Origin: Marisa cornuarietis
Lineage: Eukaryota; Mollusca; Gastropoda; Architaenioglossa; Ampullariidae
Assembly (NCBI GenBank): GCA_004794655.1
Contig: SMMW01000022.1
Coordinates: forward strand, 558,001-622,000
DNA: 64,000 nt
Direction: 5' to 3'
In this document: one piece after another, positions 1-12,984 of the stretch
Layout of the letters: each line of letters opens with the position of its first letter
How positions within the stretch are numbered: position 1 is the first letter of the stretch
Position numbers and translations under genes: made by a program
Notes under the pieces: generated by a model
The model's database searches: none
Seen by the model: the letters and a program-made list of their open reading frames with translations, nothing else
Told to the model about the DNA's origin: nothing

Positions 1-1198
1 TTAGTTTGGTTGGGGTTGCGCCCCGGGTACATCGTCCTGGGTGTTCCGCTTGGCGAGACATGGCTGCGTTCGTGTGAGGTCTTTAGGTTATGACATACAA
101 AAGGCTGATAGTAGTGAACCTCAGTTTTTTTCACTTAAAGTTATTTTTTAGAAAAGAAATGTTACATAGTTGCTCACCAGTGTTTTCTGTATTTAATGTC
201 TGGGCAGTAAATGTTAATATTTATTTGCTAGCTGATAGCGGCACAATAACAATTATTATTAACCGGAAAACACTCACCTCTTTCATTTACTTTATACGAT
301 AAAATATATTATTATAAACTATCGGTTAACATTATTTCTAAAAAAAGTGTAATAGCTAGACATAAATAAATGTACCAAACTGTAACAACTGACAAAAACA
401 AGACAGAAACAGCTGAGAGACGGCTAATGATAGTGCTCAGTTGAACATTGCGATTAACAGCTTGTAATTAAACTCCATAAATATGTCAATGGTTTATTTA
501 GCCATGATTATTTAATGGTATATATGAATGGTCACCTGTAGCCTTTCACTTTCTCCTGCTTGGAGAACTTTTGTAAACACAGGGACTAACAAAAAGATAA
601 ACACAAAAAAACTCTTCAATAGTTCTAGTCTGAGAAAAATTACTATTATGTCTTTACCTTGTTATTTAAAAATGTGCAGAGATGGCAAGAAATAATTGTC
701 ATAGTCAGCCAATAAGAAAAGTTTCACATTAAAAATATGGCATGGGTTGTGCAATATTAGCTACTCAACCAATTCTCATTTAACCTCAATATCACAAAAT
801 TTTGGTCGGGAGCCATTCCTAGTTTTGAATGTAGTTAGGAACAGGTAAATGGACTACCATAATAAGCCGCTACTAAACAATTTGTTAACCCTTTAGATGG
901 CCAAATATTTTTGTAAACTACAGATTTATACAAGTTGATGTGTTGGCTATTTTTTGAGTGACGTTTTTAAATTATGCCCGGCTTTATATGTATGTTATAT
1001 ATATCTATATAAGGTGACCAGGTCTAAAAAATAGTTTTGTTACCTTTGAATAACTGACAAATGTTTGCCTTCTGAAGTCACATCATCACCAGTGCAGCAG
1101 ACTGGCGCTTGCTATGTAGAAAGAGTGGGGTTAGAAAGAGGCAGGTTAACATCCACACATAGGCTTTTCCTTTCTTCCAATAGTTGAGTGAAAGTGTG

Positions 1199-1242
<44 letters not shown>

Positions 1243-2055
1243 AAGAGTGAGTTAGAGAAGCGTCCTCGTGTGCGCGCGTGTGATACATTGCATGTGCACA
1301 TATGACTTTCGTGTAGTCGCCGTGTACCCGGACTGCCCTACCCCAGCCTGCCTGATTATGCGAAGAAGAGTACACCTGCCAGTCCTGTACTTACCTGTTA
1401 ACGCGCCTGGTGAAAGGGCGGCGGTAAAATCAACCAGAGGCGACCAACCGCAGGAAGTGGATGGGCCTCCTCCCTCCCTTACACTACCATCGCGCGTCCC
1501 TCTGGACGCAAACATTGGCCCGAGCGTTTCTGACCCTTGACCGTTAGTGTTAGCCCCTGTCGACTGACTTTCGCTTCCTCTCGACGTGTTCCCGTTTGCT
1601 TATCCTTTTTCATCACTCCCTCACCCCCAGTATCATTGTGCCCCTGTCTGTCCTCTTGCGTCTGTTCCTCCGTGCGTTTTCACCTGGCTGCTAGCGGAGG
1701 TTTGGGGGGGGGAGGTGACGGCTACCCACATGGCAGAGTACAATGGAGTGCGACTTGTCGACCGTTGGGCTTCAATGGAAAGTCTTCCACTCCACCCCTC
1801 CCTCCCATTCTCGCGGGCTCTCTCTCTCTTTCTCTCTCTCTCTCATACACCCCCCCCCCCGCCAAGCTTTGTCCTTTGTCCGTCTAATGGATAGGTCCCT
1901 CTCTCGCCAGTGGGCAGGTGAGCACGGTGCTCACTGGAAGGGTCCAGCTTGGCGTTTGTAGAAAGCGTTGCACCTGGCCTTTGTTGTTAAAGGCCGAACG
2001 TTTCAAACGTTGAGCGGGAACGACTGGTTTGACCCAAGGGAGGGACGGGGGTGGG
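1..2055. other. no gene seen
   Basis: AT-rich to about 1080, then a TG array and GC-richer DNA with CT and C runs (1819-1861). Frames here depend on those simple tracts; no splice-flanked protein-like exon was found on either strand. Confidence 0.6.
1207..1240. repeat. (TG)17 microsatellite
   Basis: Pure TG run following a short TATA stretch. Confidence 0.95.
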
Positions 2056-2186
2056 GGGTGAGTAGCACACGCAATGCCGGCAACCCTAGTGGTCAGTCTT
2101 CGCTAATTACTTTCAACTGGCCAGACCAGCACCTTTCTTTATCTTCCTCCTCCGAATCGAATCCACTTTTTTTCCTGCCAGGACGT
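2056..2186 (+). repeat. dispersed repeat, copy 1 (partner at 51.56 kb)
   Basis: Shares GTGGTCA, TCTTCGCTAATTACTT and TCGAATCC, in the same order and at nearly the same spacing, with 51563-51688, same orientation. Similarity runs over about 125 bp. The pair has a B-box-like ATCGAATCC near the end but lacks a well-spaced A box. It is probably a SINE-family or other short interspersed element. Confidence 0.6.
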
Positions 2187-5095
2187 TGGATCCCTGGTTG
2201 ACCATTGGGTTTACTGACCATCGGCTTGCTGCCTCTGATTGTTGTTGTCACTAAGGTCATTTGTGTCACGTGCGTGTGTGCGTTTTTCAGTGCATGTGTG
2301 TGTGCGCGAGCGCATGACCGCTCATGTACTTATGTACGAAAGATCAGTTTTATTCTACCTTATCTTTCTGATCTTATCTAACATGTCAGCCCTACCTTTT
2401 GTGGTTAACTACAAGTCACTTTCCGTTCTCAGGTGCGTTTCTCTCGTCTATCATTGTGGTTGTCCTTTGTCGTGTCGACATGTCTCATGGCCAGCTGATC
2501 ACTCGGACCATTTAATGTTGAATCTTCAGTGGTGTTGTATCCACCTGCTAATCGTATGGACTGTTGTCGCCGTGTCCTGGTGTACTGATCTTCCAGGAAA
2601 GGCTACATAAGATCGTTTTTTTTGGGGGGGGAGGTGGGTGGTTGGGGTGGAGGGGGAATGAAGAGTATGAAAAATCCCGTTGTTTGATTGATTTCAAACA
2701 GGTTTTGAGTTTGGTAAGTAATGTGTTGCTTTGTTTTTCATATCATGGTTTTCTTGTGCTCTCACTGTATTAGTTTGCACCAAGAATGATAATAATGGAC
2801 ACTTTTCTCTACACGGATCTTCAAAACAACAGAATATTTTAAAAGATGTTCTTGCTTTAGTTGAAAATTGCGCTAAATTTTTGCGAAAATATTGCTTTGC
2901 GCTTCCTGTTACATGGTTTAGTTCCTTTATTTCCGTCATCTTTACTGATTGGTATAATGGTCTTTCTTGTAGACAGTTTTTTGTGTGTCAGCATTAGAGA
3001 GTGTCATAACACAAAGTATAGCGGCTGTAGATATAGATGCCTCGGTGGTAGCTAGATATGTCCGGTCCAGAAATTCACCCACACTCAGGTGGGGGAGAGT
3101 TGTCCAGGGAGGTAAGGATGGCGTCTGCTCTACTGAAGCATGCCTGTTTCTTTTTCTTTGTTCATGGTGATGGCGAAGATGATGACATCGTCAGGACCAG
3201 TTTGAAGGAGGTTGTGGTTGTTGTGTGTCCGCGAAGCTTCGTGCTCGACACCTGTAAACGCGAATGTTTGTAGCTAAGCAGATCACTGGGAGCTCCGTGC
3301 TAGCCTGCATCGCTTCACCCTGGACCCACGGGTCCTTCACCTTGGATACGAGGGAAGACAACCCCATCTCTGGGCGGGGAAGGGGGAAGAAGCGACTCCG
3401 CTGTCGAGACGTTGCCATTCCTGTCGTCGGTGTCACCCTCAGGACCGGAGGTTTTATTACCTGTCCAGTCCACGCCCCCCCCCCCCTAGCTCTGCCCGCG
3501 CTTTCACACGTGTGTAGGGGGAAGGGAGGATGCTTTTCGTTTGCTACGCGTCTCTTTTATCGCCACATCCATCATCATTATTATTACCAACCATACCTTG
3601 CGTTAACAACTCACACGCCTTCCTAGACCCGTGGACGAAAAGCCTACGGATTGGGCCACGAAGTTTATCTAAGGAGATTTGAACCAGGAATTTGTGGATA
3701 AAATAAATCTGCTAGAAGTCGTTTAATTTTGATTTATGCATTTCGTTTTGGAGCTTCTTTAAACATTTCTCTACTTGGTAGACTCGGAGATATATATATA
3801 TATACTATCACTCACTATGTGTTACGTCAAATTTTCCCCAGAGGTTCACAAAGCGCATCTTACAAAGCGGAATTTTAACTGATGTAAGGACTGCAGGCAG
3901 TTCGAATTATCATCTGAGCACGTGCCTGTTGTGGGTGCATGTGTGCGAGGCGCACAAGCCTGTGTATTAAATATGTGTGTGCGCGCGCGCTCGCGCTCAC
4001 TATTTGCAGAGATCGAGTTTGCTGCTCATCTTTGACACAACAAACTAAAACTAAAGGAAAAACACCCAATGGCATATTTTTATTATTTTTTATGCTTATC
4101 TTTCTAGTAAAGCAAGCGATGGAGAAACTTACGAAAAATGTGTGGGCTCTTTCTGGGACTATACAGGAGCAGGTTTTCTTTTTTGTGGCTCAGGAAGTTG
4201 AAGTTTAATTAGGGTTATGATCGTTCTGATAACAATTGTTTTAAATTACTTTTAAATTACTGTTGCAGCTATGTATTGATTGTTCTGTTTCTCCACAAAC
4301 ACTTCCAAAGACCCTACTTTTTGATCACTGCATTTCTATTTGTAGTGCATTTTTGTTAGTATTTATTTGTTCACCACAGGAGACTAATTAATTTAAAGAT
4401 ATTTTTAGAAGATCACAACAGTCATTTTGTAAAATGCTTACAAAAATAGCTTTCAAGCTACTTGTAAAAACACTTTTTAATGACAAATATTGAAGGGGAC
4501 TAAAGTTTGAAAAAGAAAAAAGTTTTAATGAAATATTGGCTTTTTGTAATGTGTCTGTTCTTATTTTAAAATTCTCTTTTAAGTAAGCTGTAGTTTGTTT
4601 GCGAATTCTTTGAAGCATTTATTATGTCCAGAAATATTGTTTGCAAGTAATTTTTGTAAGATTGCAAACCAGTCAATATTTTGTGTAACAAACCTTAAAC
4701 TAAGCATAGCTTTGTTTACCTCTTTCCTTCCCTATTCTGGGTTCTGCAACAGTAAGCCCTCACAACAGTTAACTTCTTCTTTCCTTTCCCTTAGCCAGTG
4801 ACCGACCTGTAGCTACCTTTAGGGTTGACAATTGTTACCTTAATTTCTCATGTGACGTGTTAGGTATAGAAGAGTTAAAGATGGTGTGTCTGTATCTGTT
4901 CCTTCTGGTTTTCTTGTTTCTTTCTGTCATTACAGACCCTCGTCTTTCATTTGGTCGATAGTGGTGTACATTTTACCTCACTGGTTAAATTGAGATTGTT
5001 TACACTAGTGTTTTATGTCCAAGGACAAGTAAATGCGTGCTTGCCTGCCCGCTTCAACTAAGAGATAATGTTTCTCATTAGCTTCAGACGACTAG
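2187..5095. other. no gene seen
   Basis: Mixed composition with G-runs (2617-2660) and C-runs (3475-3486), then AT-rich DNA from 3.7 to 4.7 kb. No frame resembles a known protein; short open frames are AT-driven (Phe/Lys/Asn) or simple-repeat-driven. Confidence 0.6.
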
Positions 5096-5106
5096 TCTTT
5101 AGTCTG

Positions 5107-5304
5107 TGAGTCCGTCATCGGGAAGGAGAGTAGCCGAGTGGTTAGAGCATTGGCGTATAAACCTAGAGGGGCTGGTTCAATACCCGTGCGGAGCAGTACA
5201 ATTCCAACATTAGGCTGGCACCCTTTGACCCGAGGGACGGTTTGGGTGCGACCTTTACCTTTAGTCGGCTAATCATTAAGCTGTGATTACCTTCAGAGGA
5301 GAAA
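5107..5304 (+). mobile_element. tRNA-derived SINE with apparent target-site duplication
   Basis: The head reads like a tRNA gene: TAGCCGAGTGGTTAGAGCA (A box, 5131-5149) and GGTTCAATACC (B box, 5174-5184) at tRNA spacing, the internal RNA polymerase III promoter. An unrelated body of about 120 bp follows, with no coding capacity. The 11-base direct repeat TCTTTAGTCTG flanks the element at 5096-5106 and 5305-5315, as expected for the target-site duplication made by LINE-driven insertion. A CA microsatellite and a TTTA array follow immediately. It is not a functional tRNA gene, because the tRNA-like part is not closed by a matching acceptor stem. Confidence 0.65.
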
Positions 5305-5324
5305 TCTTTAGTCTGAATTCCTTG

Positions 5325-5393
5325 CACACACACACACACACACACACACACGTTCCTCCCTTTTCTTTGTTTATTTATTTATTTATTTATTTT
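5325..5393. repeat. (CA)n then (TTTA)n microsatellites
   Basis: About 13 CA units (5325-5351) and about six TTTA units (5370-5393) follow the SINE at 5107-5304. A simple-repeat tail is common at SINE 3' ends, although the apparent target duplication lies before the CA run. Confidence 0.9.
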
Positions 5394-8300
5394 GCTTTTC
5401 ATTCGCTCGGCGCTGTCTCGTAGCTGCAACAGACGCGGAGGACTGAGTGCAGATCACACAGAACAGGTGGTGGTATGAGGTGGGGGGGGCACGTTCCAGC
5501 TTCGTTACCTGTGAAGTGTTTCAAGTAATGAACGAGGCACCATTGTTAGTGCTCCTCTTCAATGAGTCGGAAGAAGCATGTTCATCTAACCATTTGCGTG
5601 CTTCGATGTGGAATGCCTGTCGGCTGCTTGAAGACAAAAAATTCGCTGATGATGGGGATGGGGGTAAAAGTTGAAAAATGTAGAGAGAAACTCATTTAGA
5701 GTTTTGCTTATCGATCGGTGGCGTAAATACTTCCTTTTCCTTCTGATTACATTCTCATCTAGGTAAGCTGTGAGGTGAGCTTTTGCTCCTCGGGTGTTTG
5801 CCCCACAACCAAAGGAGAAGAGAGAGCTGTGAGGCCGGCGAAGTCACGGAAGGGGCTGGGAGGAGAGGGTGCGGTAAGAGTGGAAAGAGCACTAGCGGTC
5901 ATAAATAACCAACGGGCCTGGGGGGTGGGGGGAGACTAGGAGGCGGAATCCTGTACCGGCGGCAGCTGCACTAGTGGGTGGCCCTCGGCGTGGGGGAAGG
6001 TGAGGGTGGGGGAGAGATACTTCGCGCGATAGGTAGAGGTCATGTCGAGGCTGTAACCCAGTTATAGGCCGGTCAAGCCGATGGCCTCCACCGTGCGTAC
6101 AGCGGCAACGCGTGCACCCGTCGTGGACATAAATGCCTTTGGGAAGGGCAAAGGTTATCGACGTCACCAGCGTGTAACCGATTAAAGCACCCCTGAATTT
6201 TAAACCCTGGAATTGTCCTCCTCCACCATACTCTTTGTAAAATGTTTTTCTGAGTCTGGAAAGTGTTATGGTCGGCAAGTATAGAATGTAGGTGGAGCAT
6301 GGGTGTTTGGGTGTGGGAAATCCCCGACACAGATTAGTTACCTTGGATTCAGATCTCACCTGAGCACTTTGTTCTTTCTCTGTATGTGGCATCTGCTCAC
6401 AGTGTGTATAGCCTTGGTTGCTGGCTCAGCGTAAAATATAAATTTACCCTCCACACGCCCCAACGGTATGGCGGAAGTGGACAGTAGGGCGCACTGTTTG
6501 TCAGGAAGCGAAGGTTGACAATGACCGCCTGTGATAGCCCCCTGCATGTAGTCGTCCTGCGTGAAGCTGGATCTACAACATTTTGTGAAAATATCACTAT
6601 TTGCAGCAAAGTGTCGATTGATTTGATGCTGAGTAGGGTGACATAATTACTGCATAACTCAAAAAATAGTATTTGACGGAAGAAAAAAGTGCTGTCGAGT
6701 GAAGTAACTTTTAAAGCTTCTATTTTTATTACTAACGTACAGATTGGACCTGGTCATTTTTGATTGAAACAGCTAATATTATGTTACTTTAGCTGATAGT
6801 TTCTTGTTCAAGGCTGAATCCCAAGCCCAGATTTTTTTCATGAGATTTTTTCGTTCGAAAAAAGACACTAATTTCCAAAATCCGAGCGAATAGATATGGT
6901 GCAAGTGCTAGAATAGTGTTTCTTCTGGGGTAACCCCGCTGACAGTGTAACTAACCACTGGCTGCATCTCTCAGTGACGTCATTAGTTAGAATGTAGGTC
7001 AATATAGGTAGTATTTTTCTAGTATTTTAACCTCGGAACAGAATATTTCCAGAAACTAATTACAGTGCTGTTACTAAATATAGAAGCAATTTTTGGACTT
7101 CGATTAGAATTAAGATCTTGTTTTATTTTTCCCAAGAAAAGTATCGACATAGCAAATTATAATAAATAAGTTTTCTGCTTAGTAGGTACACAGGGATACT
7201 GTCTTTATGTCTTTATAATATCCTCTTTCAAAGCGGCTAGCGCAAGAGTAAGATCCCCCCACCTTTTTATACACTGACGGATCTTGCTGAAATAATTAAT
7301 GACCTCACTAGTTGTGTCCTGTGAGCACCCCTGCAGGATCTTCTCTTCTATGCTTGTTGTCATTCTTTCGTGAGTGCAAATAAGTCCTAATTATGCTAGC
7401 CTCCGTGCGCAGTTTCCGTGTTGCTGTCGCGTGTGGGTGGGACGCGCGCTATTTAACGTGCGACTTATTCGTTACAAGAAACACCACGTGATCAGGCACA
7501 CCCAGTAGAACGGAGATACACCGTTCATAAAAAAAGTATAAATTCTAATTTTGATTAAGAGCACATCTGTCCAGTAGGTGGCTTTCTGCAACTAAAACAA
7601 CGTGCTTTTCGTTTGACGCAAACAAATCATTCGCCTGAAACAATTCATAACAACAACTGGCTGCAGTCTCGACGTGAAATCTCTCTCCCCCCACCCCCCA
7701 CACAGAGTGACTTCGAATGAAAGAAATAAGATGTTAGTGGCCGTTATTACCGCACACTTGTCGAATATGTGGCTATGTATGTTTGCCATACTTGGCCACA
7801 CATTTGACATGTTTGCTTCTCCAGTTCAAAGAAGAAAACGGTTATCGGCGGCTGTTTGGTGGAAAAGTCCTTCAACCTCGAGGTGATTTTGCACAAGATT
7901 ATCGGCGCCAGTGTGTGTGGCTTTTTTCTCAAAAGGGAGAGTGGTAGTACCCGCCGAAACCGGTCGGCACCAGGAAGCGGGTGGTCGGCGGTCTTCTGTC
8001 CGAGGTTTCCCATCACTCGTCCGCGTACAGCTCAATGGCATAGCCCACTTGAGCAAGAAGGTATGCGGTTCACGACCTCTGACCTTGTCCAACTAGTCGT
8101 ATGCCAGTTCTTGATGGAGAGAGAGAGATGCAGGGAGACGATCGGATGCGAAAGGGCTTGGGGGTGAAGGGTGAGACGATTGTCCGTGGTGATTGAGTTG
8201 TAAAATGGTGGTCTCTGTCGTGCAAGTGTGTCTGATAAACGTGAATCAAAGTGACACATTGGTGACGACTGGTTCTGGGCAAACCTTCCAGTTGTGACAA

Positions 8301-10199
8301 CTTTCTGACAGTTTGAATTTCATTGAAACGGTGCGGTCTGTGATGGATGCACGGATGTCTCCATTACAATAAGTAAAAAAGCCCCCTCCCCCGACTAATA
8401 ACTCTATAGAAGAAATCCCTTAAAATCATTAAGTCTAAAGGAAATAATGTTGATGCCACAGTATCATTCTTGAAAAAGGCGCCTGGATCGGCGCAGGGTA
8501 CATACAAAAAAGCGCCGGTAGGTTTCGTTAGAGCACTAAATCTGGAAGAGACTTATTAAGCATCCACCCATACCCATATATTTTGACCGGTAAGGTGACG
8601 TGCATGCATTCACAGGCTGGGACTGCTCTTCGACATACGAACAGGTCAGTAAACTGGATAAAGGATTTGAAATACATCCCACCCTGCTAAACACGGACAA
8701 GTTATAGAGTCCCCCCAAACAAAAAACAAACAAAGAAAAAAACAAAAACAAAAGCCGCTTCCCTGTCACGTGATGTCAAGCTTTAGTCGGTGGTGGTGCA
8801 AGGTGACGTGTGACGTTTGCCGGCTGACCCTAGGGTGATGCAATATCACGTGGCCTTCACTTCCAGGCAAACAGGTACAGGTCGTAAGAGCGGCGAATGT
8901 TGGGTCGCAAGTTTTACAAAGACAAAGATGTCGGTAACAGTCGACGTGGCACAGAGTTGCGGAGAGCCGCATCACACCTGCAGGCTTAATAATAAATGAC
9001 AATGATGATGTCTATGCAGATGTGAAGATGTAGACACGCGAAGACATGTGTATCTCGCACATGGAGCCAAAAGGAGAGGGGAAGAATCATTCATTCAGAT
9101 CTAGTATCTTCAAGTGAACTGAACGTTAAACATTGGATAAAAGGTTTACACGCGGGACGAACTTTAAAAAAACACGAAATGTTGGAAAGACGCTTTTTCA
9201 AAACCTGTTTGACTTTCCGTGAAAGGTACCTCATCACGGAATGAAAACCTAAACGACAACTTTGGTGTCGTGAAATTTTCCTGCAGAAAATGAAGTTTAA
9301 AAATCTAGAAGCAACCGCCTGAACAGGAGAGAAAATACACAAGGTTGTGCCTGGTGAAATTTGTGGCAGACGAAATTGCGAAGATTGACCTGTTCCTTTC
9401 TGAAGCTGAGTGTATGATCAGCAATGTACGTTGATGTCGCTACAGGCACTGGTGGTGCAAGCACATCGAGACAAGCCTTCGCAGATTACGTATCGATTTG
9501 GGGTTGGGAGGCAGAGGCTTTGGGTCTGGTCGTCCGAATCGGACCATGAAGAAAAACGCGTGTCTGTCTAGAATCTAAAGACATTGACTCACAGAACAGT
9601 TCCGCTAGCAGGTAGTTGTCATGACGAGTTATGACAGCCTCTAAAAAAACTACTTTAATCATCATTTAAAAAATAACGAGGCTGTCGTCCCCTGCTTCAT
9701 CCTTCGGATAAGTTTTCCTCTCCCAAGAAGACACTCTGGGTACCTTAACCGCTTTCTTTCTGACAATTTATACATTCTGTGGGGAATACAGACGAGTCAA
9801 TGAATTTCTGCATATTTTTTTTTCAGGAACTGTTCAAATTAAAGGTTGTCCTGGTTTCTAAGACTGAAAGTAGGTAATTGCCTCCTGTGTGTAAACATTA
9901 AACAGTTTGCTTGTAACACTTTATAAAGATGCCGATAAAGTAATTTATTTTCTTGAATTAATTAAGGAGATGAATGAACACGATTTCTTAATTAATATTA
10001 TGAAACACTCGTATATACGCGCACAAAAATCAGACATGAACGATTTTTTCCCTAATGCAGCACATAAAGATGACACATTGTGTCAATGGAGCGTGAATGA
10101 ATGATTTGGTTCCCTCCCTACGGAAACCTAGCAGCCACGGATACAGGTATAAAAAAAATCCCACACCCCTCTCTGGAAGGTGAATGAAGAAACACTTTC
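5394..10199. other. no gene seen
   Basis: Alternates between GC-rich (5.8-6.6 and 7.9-8.2 kb) and AT-rich stretches. The longest frame, 166 codons on the minus strand at 5892-6392, is Pro/Arg/Gly/Thr-rich without a domain I recognise. Confidence 0.6.
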
Positions 10200-10345
10200 T
10201 CTAAAGCCCACAACGCGAGCCCCAGTCCGGGACCCTTGTGCGTAGGGTAGGCGACGCCGTGTGAAGGCGTTTCACCTGCTGCGCCATTGAATAGCCAGGG
10301 GGCGCTACCGGCACGCACTTTGAAAGGGGACAGCACTCGCGCCAC
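10200..10345 (-). mobile_element. diverged tRNA-derived SINE, minus strand
   Basis: On the minus strand TGGCGCAGCAGGTGAAAC (10269-10286, A box) precedes GGGTCCCGGACTGGGG (10220-10235), a degraded B box, at tRNA spacing. The head is recognisable; the body and ends are not defined. Confidence 0.4.
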
Positions 10346-10470
10346 TCAATGACGGCATGCCTTACTTTTGTTTTGCCCGGCGCAGCGAAGACTGTCGTGA
10401 GTATAAACGTCACTAGGCCCTCGTGGAATGGTCTCCATCTTGGGGAAGGATCTGCCTCCTCACCACCTGT

Positions 10471-10520
10471 CTTTTTTTCTTTCTTTCTTTCTTTCTTTTT
10501 CTTTCTTTCTTTTTCTTTCT
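10471..10520. repeat. (CTTT)n microsatellite, interrupted
   Basis: CTTT units with interruptions; the Phe/Ser-rich frames across it are artefacts. Confidence 0.9.
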
Positions 10521-10809
10521 CACTCCCTGGCCGCAGTAGAGGGGACGAAATTTGAATACCACACGGCTATAGATTTATTATTATTATTTTTTCCTCTCTT
10601 TTTTTTGGCAGCTACATGTGAACTGACTGCGTCGGATTAAATAAACTGACTATTGCACCGTGCCGGGGTGTAGGTCTTCGGTCGCGTGCCTGCCGACACA
10701 GGGACTAGATCCCCTTTAAGTGCCGAGCAGTGGGGGCACGCTTTATGCTTTTAGTGCTAGAGGCAGATGTTTCTCTTCTGGCGGGCAATGGCCATTTCTG
10801 TGCCCGACC

Positions 10810-10870
10810 TTTCTCCGGAAGTAGCAGAGCGTGGATGATGACGATGGCGCGATGCACGCATGCGCGAAGG
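10810..10870. promoter_or_regulatory. promoter-like cluster (ETS, YY1-like, NRF1)
   Basis: TCCGGAAGTA (ETS) at 10814, ACGATGGCGCG (YY1-like) at 10841-10851 and ACGCATGCGCGAA (NRF1) at 10857-10869 occur within 60 bp. This repeats the motif set of the 22.2-kb block, in a GC-richer local stretch. No adjoining coding exon was recognised on either strand. Confidence 0.25.
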
Positions 10871-12424
10871 GCTGAGATGGGATAGAGCGCGTGACTAAAG
10901 CTCACAAGTTGGTACTGGTACTCCTATTTTTTTGTGGGGAAGTAGGAGAGAAAATGTGTGTGGGAAGGGGTGTAATGAGTGGGTGAACTGCAAAATCGGA
11001 TTCGAAATAGCAAGTGAACGCTTAAAACAGTCGGGCTTAGAAAGACTAGGCAGAAAGAGAGAGAGAGTGGGCAAAAAAATTTCAAGTGCCATTGTCTGTC
11101 TCGCCGTCCCCACCCACCCCCACCGGCTGAATGGTTTATTTGCGAAGACTGCATGGTCTCCTCCACCCACATTTGCCCCCCCACCAAATCCCTTTTCATC
11201 CCCAGCAATTTTTTTACTTTTTTTATTTTTAAAGTTTCTAAGGCGACAGAACCGTAAAGCTAGTGAACTGGACTGGTGTGTCCATCCTGGCACCACGCGC
11301 TCTTTATTCACACTGTATAGTGGACACGCGCAACACTTTCTCTTCCTTATTCGCACTGTCTTGTGGACACAGTCGTCTGTCTGCGCTGTGTTTTGGCCGG
11401 CCACCTTAGTGTTATCTCTCTCATAATTGATGGAGAGACAGCGTATCTAAATATTTGTGTTTGTTCTGTACATTTTCCCTCTCCATCGTTCATATTTGTT
11501 CACGCTTGCACATTTTAGAAACAGAAGGCTGATTTAAAACATAAAAAATCAAACAAAACGCTAGCAGCGCTTTTTTGAGGTGTAACAGCAGTTTGCTTCT
11601 TTGTAAAGCTCGTTTTTGCTTTTCAGCTACTTTTAAAATAATGGCTTTTGTGTTTTTACATTTGCCCTACATGACTTTATATATATATACATTTTTAGGT
11701 AAGCTTAATTATTTGTTGATTACATGGCAAGGATGACGATCGGTTACATAGAGCTTATAATAACTATCCGCGTCATACATAAGAAGTGTTGATATATTAT
11801 AAATAATTCTATATCATTACCTCCGCAAATTACCCGGAGATAAAATGTGATTAAAAGATTCGGCCTTTTAAGATCTAAGAGAGCCTCCAGTGGCTATACA
11901 ACATTTTACAAATGCCTGCACATTTGCTTCAGTATTGTGCTTTGAGCAGCTCTCTTGTCAAAAACAGGTCTGAAAATTGCAGTTTCTTTATAGGGAAGAA
12001 CATTAAGGGTCATATTAGTGTACAACTTTGACAAGAATGATGAAATTATATGTCTAACGGGTTTAAGGTTTAACTGAAATTACGAATCTCTTTAACCCTT
12101 TTCGTTTCATCCTGTGAGTGACTTTATTTGTTCGATGGGATGTAAATGTCTCTCTGAGGGACGTTGTTTATCGTGTTATATACATAGTAGCGAATTACAG
12201 TCAGATACAAGCGGATGTCAACAGGGTATGGATGCAGAGTAAACATCCCGACTGTAACACTAACGAGGTTATGATGAACTGTTTACCAGCTCTGTCTCTT
12301 ATACAGAGACGTGAGTGGTACACTGTGCTCCTGGCATGTGGGAGGCCTTTTCCTTTCGTCGGTTTTAGTTTTCCCATTTTGGTTGGACAGCTGCAGGATC
12401 GACAGTGGAAGGTTTTACAGCTTC
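10871..12424. other. no gene seen
   Basis: Two overlapping frames on opposite strands at 10895-11426 (169 and 164 codons) owe their length to purine- and pyrimidine-rich tracts and cannot both be genes; neither resembles a protein family. DNA from 11.4 to 12.1 kb is AT-rich with stops in all frames. Confidence 0.6.
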
Positions 12425-12500
12425 AAAACCGAGTGGGTCTTGAACCAGAGATCAAACTTTCCTCTACGGTCGAGCACGCCTGCCTATGGAGCATTTTTAA
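12425..12500 (-). mobile_element. tRNA-derived SINE head, minus strand
   Basis: Read on the minus strand, GGCAGGCGTGCTCGACCGTAG (A-box region) is followed by GGTTCAAGACC (B box, 12436-12446), at tRNA-like spacing. The body would extend toward lower coordinates. It interrupts the 136-codon open frame starting at 12118, so that frame is not a gene. Confidence 0.4.
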
Positions 12501-12984
12501 TGTTTGGTATGTTGAGTACCGGCGATAAATAAATTGTAGAATCTACTCCCCAGTGATTGTCCCTAGTCTGGTTAACATGCTAAGTAGGGCCACACAGTCA
12601 CTGTGATGTGCATGTTAACGCTTAAGCCAAATGCGTGTAAGACATAGTTCGGCTGCATGCTAAGGCTTTCGTGATCACTAATATCTTGGGTTTGTCAGGA
12701 AGACGAAAGAAAAGAGGTTTGTAGTCACGAACAGTCTGGCTTGCAGTCGGTGGGATGTAAAGAAGATTCCTGCAATATGACAGCTACTCGCATTATAGGT
12801 AACCAACCTTAAGCTGTCAGCTCAATGCGAGGATATTATGCTAAGTTTAGCTGGCCGCTTGATTTTAGCCTTGCGACAGGTTTTTGCACCTGCTGCAGGT
12901 CGACTTGCGTTCACCTCACCGACAAACCAACCTAAGCCTTGCTTTCGGCTTTCGATAAGGACCGCAACGAGGTTCCATGCCGTA

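Noticed and set aside
5128..5200. Possible functional tRNA gene.
   Set aside because: The A and B boxes are present, but the segment lacks a closing acceptor stem and continues into a SINE body flanked by target-site-like repeats.
5892..6392. 166-codon minus-strand frame, Pro/Arg/Thr-rich.
   Set aside because: Low-complexity composition, no family resemblance, and no supporting splice or promoter signals.
10895..11426. Overlapping open frames of 169 codons (minus) and 164 codons (plus).
   Set aside because: They occupy the same bases on opposite strands and owe their length to purine/pyrimidine tracts; neither resembles a protein family.
12118..12528. 136-codon plus-strand frame.
   Set aside because: Its 3' part runs through a minus-strand tRNA-like SINE head, and the rest has no recognisable domain.
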